In this document: positions 5,668 to 7,446 of the stretch, piece after piece
How positions within the stretch are numbered: position 1 is the stretch's first letter
Layout: every line of letters begins with the position of its first letter
Assembly: GCA_947505055.1 (NCBI GenBank)
Contig: CANNLO010000230.1
Location: forward strand, 1 to 7,446
Length of the DNA: 7,446 nt
Reading direction: 5' to 3'
Origin: Methylococcaceae bacterium
GTDB lineage: Bacteria; Pseudomonadota; Gammaproteobacteria; Methylococcales; Methylomonadaceae
Notes under the pieces: generated by a model
Told to the model about the DNA's origin: nothing
The model's database searches: none
The model's input: only the letters and a program-made list of their open reading frames with translations
Translations under genes and position numbers: made by a program

Positions 5668-6311
5668 CGCTTTAGCTCAGTGGGTTTTAGATATTGGCTG
5701 ATGCTGAAATGTAAGCTACCAAAATTGTTGATCATATCACGTAGTATATCTGTAATTAAAAACCGTGCGGAAATATCTTGGGTGCGACTGAAATAATTAA
5801 ACACTCGAATATCGATAATGGGCCATTCAGGATGCGAACGGTGTCGACATTCTGCATGTAATTTGGCGACGGCGTACCACTCTTGCGGCTGGAGATTATT
5901 TATTGCTACAACTGCTTTTGTGTTTTCATCTACCGGTGTATCAAAACTTGAGCCGTAGGCAGCTCCGCTGCTCAGGAATAGGTAACGGCATTGCGGATAT
6001 TGCCGCACATAATTCAACGCAATTTCATCGTATTTCAGCGTCACGTCAAAAATTGATGCGCCCATTGCCGCTGCTTGGGCCGGATCACCTACGCCCACGA
6101 AATTAATAATTGCATCGAAGTGCTCGTCAGCGCTAAAAGCTGCGAAATCAGAAATAACGTATCTTCCCAACAACCCCACACTTGCTAGCCACTGCATCAC
6201 GATCTCTGGACTGCGGGCAAACATGACTAATTCATGACTATCTTGTTTGGAAAAGGCTAAGACCAAATCTTTGGCGATTTGGCTGGTAGCACCGAGGATG
6301 GCTATATGCAT
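5658..6311 (-). CDS. NAD-dependent epimerase/dehydratase (SDR), apparently C-terminally truncated
   Basis: A 217-residue Rossmann-fold sugar-nucleotide SDR. Visible: the NAD-binding loop GATSQIA at 7-13, NFVGVGDPAQA around 70-80, LFLSSGAAYGSS at 111-122 with the catalytic serine, and the YxxxK pair Y146/K150. It could act as the 4-keto reductase of the sugar pathway encoded by rfbF, rfbG, rfbC and the methyltransferase; this is inference from context. Related proteins are typically about 270-300 residues. Here, after ARFLITDILR (182-191), the sequence stops resembling the family and ends within 26 residues at a TAA inside the MNT gene. The missing part normally closes the substrate pocket, so activity is doubtful. 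The ATG at 6311 gives the family's normal start (MHIAILGATSQIA) and shares its A with the stop of the gene before it (TAATG). Confidence 0.82.
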   Translation of the reverse strand: MHIAILGATSQIAKDLVLAFSKQDSHELVMFARSPEIVMQWLASVGLLGRYVISDFAAFSADEHFDAIINFVGVGDPAQAAAMGASIFDVTLKYDEIALNYVRQYPQCRYLFLSSGAAYGSSFDTPVDENTKAVVAINNLQPQEWYAVAKLHAECRHRSHPEWPIIDIRVFNYFSRTQDISARFLITDILRDMINNFGSLHFSISQYLKPTELKRCD

Positions 6312-7446
6312 TATTTTGGTATCTCTACATTTGTCATCGAAAAATAGCCGCCCGTTTTTGAAGCGCCACAAAACTCAATGGTTTTAGCTTCTTTAAGTTT
6401 CTTAAGCCAGCGTTCAATAGTTCGTAGGGGTAAATTAAGCCCTTTAGAAATGTCACTAGCTCGTTGACCGGGGTGTAATTGTATATAAATGAGTAAATCG
6501 GTTACACCGCCATTTACACCGCCATTTACACCGCCATTTTCTTTAATAAGATTATCTTGAACATTATTGAATGGTTTTTTAAAAACGGTTACGGCCATCC
6601 CGCCTTGGGTGGCTTCGTACTCCGGTTCTGGCAAGCCATAAGCAAGAAAAGTTTCGATTGCCCGGCGCACGCCACTGCCGTATTTCTCGATAAGATCCAA
6701 CTCTTTAAAGATTGAGGCGATCTGCTTGTTACGCAGGTGAGATTTATAATTCCCCGTCTTAATTTTTTCAACCGTCAGGTCTTCAAGTAGCGCGCCGGGA
6801 TTGAAGAATTCGATGCGGTCATCAAACACTTTAATCGTGGAGTCGTTGGCACTGCGATAATCACGATGGACGATCATATTGATCACGATTTCACGGATGG
6901 CATCCATGGGGTAATCCCAACGCTCTTCTCTTTTTGGATTGCCGGTAATGATATAGGCTTTGTTTGTGTGCTTGAGGATAAAATCCATAATCCGCGTAAC
7001 TTGTTCGATCAATGAATCTTTACTGGTTATGCTATCTTTGATCACAGTTTGCGTTGCAAACCGCCCCGCTTCAATGGTGCTGAGCAACACATCATTTTTT
7101 GAAAATAACAAATGACAACCGAAAGTGGGATGACCATCCTTGATGAGTTCAAACTTTTCGAGCACCGTCGAATAAGAGGCTTTAAGGGAAAGCGCAGCAG
7201 CAAAGGCTTGTACCTTAACCTGAGAGATGCTGTCGATTCCATGAACAGGATCAGGGTGGTAATCCCAACTTGAGTTGGTCAGCTTGATGTGCGCATCGGA
7301 GATTTCCGTTGGCGACATTTGATGATTGGCATTGCCAAAGCGTTTAAAGTATCGACCTTTGCACGCCACAGTTTTAATTGGATATTCATCTACACTGATC
7401 ACTGCCACTTTTTTACTGTCGAGCACGATAACTTCAATATCGGGAA
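6311..7446 (-). CDS. AlbA_2/Schlafen-type ATP-binding protein with winged helix (partial, N-terminus beyond the right edge)
   Basis: The C-terminal 378 or so residues of a protein often annotated as RecG-like helicase or transcriptional regulator. The frame stays open to base 7446. A GTG at 7426 could be taken as a start, but the preceding codons (PDIEVI) continue the domain, so it is probably internal. Numbering from that GTG: the end of the AlbA_2 domain (ACKGRYFKRFGNANHQMSPTEI, 21-42); a histidine-kinase-like ATPase N-box (DAIREIVINMIVHRDY, 175-190); DDRIEFFNPG at 202-211; the glycine loop KYGSGVRRAIETF at 248-260; a linker of NGGV repeats at about 297-308; and a winged helix (ASDISKGLNLPLRTIERWLKKLKE, 323-346). 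Members bind ATP and probably DNA or RNA; the physiological role is not established. The stop overlaps the SDR start. Confidence 0.88.
   Translation of the reverse strand, partial: PDIEVIVLDSKKVAVISVDEYPIKTVACKGRYFKRFGNANHQMSPTEISDAHIKLTNSSWDYHPDPVHGIDSISQVKVQAFAAALSLKASYSTVLEKFELIKDGHPTFGCHLLFSKNDVLLSTIEAGRFATQTVIKDSITSKDSLIEQVTRIMDFILKHTNKAYIITGNPKREERWDYPMDAIREIVINMIVHRDYRSANDSTIKVFDDRIEFFNPGALLEDLTVEKIKTGNYKSHLRNKQIASIFKELDLIEKYGSGVRRAIETFLAYGLPEPEYEATQGGMAVTVFKKPFNNVQDNLIKENGGVNGGVNGGVTDLLIYIQLHPGQRASDISKGLNLPLRTIERWLKKLKEAKTIEFCGASKTGGYFSMTNVEIPK
6502..6537. repeat. Three exact 12-bp tandem repeats coding for NGGV units
   Basis: The unit TTACACCGCCAT occurs at 6502-6513, 6514-6525 and 6526-6537. 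On the coding (minus) strand it yields the in-frame NGGV linker between the ATPase and winged-helix domains. Because the unit is a multiple of three, copy-number changes alter linker length without a frameshift. Confidence 0.95.

Noticed and set aside
5673..5684. TAGCTCAGTGGG, matching the tRNA D-arm consensus, right at the SDR/MNT junction
   Set aside because: No closing GAGC strand, no anticodon stem and no T-arm (GGTTCGANNCC) follow on the plus strand, and no acceptor pairing is possible. It lies in coding sequence, so it is probably chance and not a tRNA or a credible integration-site remnant.
6312..6371. N-terminal extension of the SDR from an ATG at 6371
   Set aside because: The extra 20 residues overlap the end of the ATP-binding gene and precede the typical start MHIAILGATSQIA; the ATG at 6311 is better.
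7424..7426. GTG at 7426 as the start of the ATP-binding protein
   Set aside because: The same frame continues upstream to the window edge with residues that fit the AlbA_2 domain, and no ribosome binding site precedes the GTG; the gene is treated as partial.
1..7446. CRISPR array, rRNA, riboswitch or complete insertion sequence
   Set aside because: No spaced repeat series, no rRNA or known riboswitch core and no transposase gene were seen on either strand.

Overview
The window looks like an accessory region of a Gram-negative, probably gammaproteobacterial, chromosome. That guess rests on the style of the surface-sugar proteins and on a repeat motif of the kind I associate with REP-type elements in gammaproteobacteria such as methanotrophs; species cannot be fixed from the sequence. 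All supported genes are on the minus strand, so transcription runs from high to low coordinates.

Positions 3369 to 1 carry a compact nucleotide-sugar operon: glucose-1-phosphate cytidylyltransferase (rfbF), CDP-glucose 4,6-dehydratase (rfbG), a dTDP-4-dehydrorhamnose 3,5-epimerase-like protein, and a sugar C-methyltransferase that runs off the left edge. Together they should convert glucose-1-phosphate to CDP-4-keto-6-deoxyglucose, epimerise it next to the keto group and add a branch methyl. The likely product is an activated C-methylated 6-deoxyhexose for LPS O-antigen or another surface glycan. A 4-keto reductase would be needed to finish it. A short-chain dehydrogenase/epimerase (SDR) gene at 5658-6311 could be that enzyme or its relic, but its C-terminus appears to be missing.

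Positions 3527 to 5667, between that SDR and rfbF, hold what looks like an inserted patch: an MNT nucleotidyltransferase/HEPN pair (MntA/HepT type), a VapBC-like pair with a PIN RNase, a candidate 48-residue ORF behind the toxin, an imperfect palindrome with a tandem 10-bp repeat, and a 5'-truncated fragment of an unrecognised gene. A strong G/C hairpin lies between the fragment and rfbF.

Positions 7446 to 6311 hold the C-terminal part of an AlbA_2/Schlafen-type ATP-binding protein with a histidine-kinase-like ATPase domain and a winged helix. Its stop codon overlaps the SDR start (TAATG), and the SDR in turn overlaps the MNT gene by 10 bases, so these genes could be read as one unit.

Most gene pairs are joined by ATGA overlaps (828-831, 4438-4441, 5368-5371), implying translational coupling. 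At the vapB/vapC junction a perfect 7-bp hairpin ends exactly at the toxin start codon and should strengthen that coupling.
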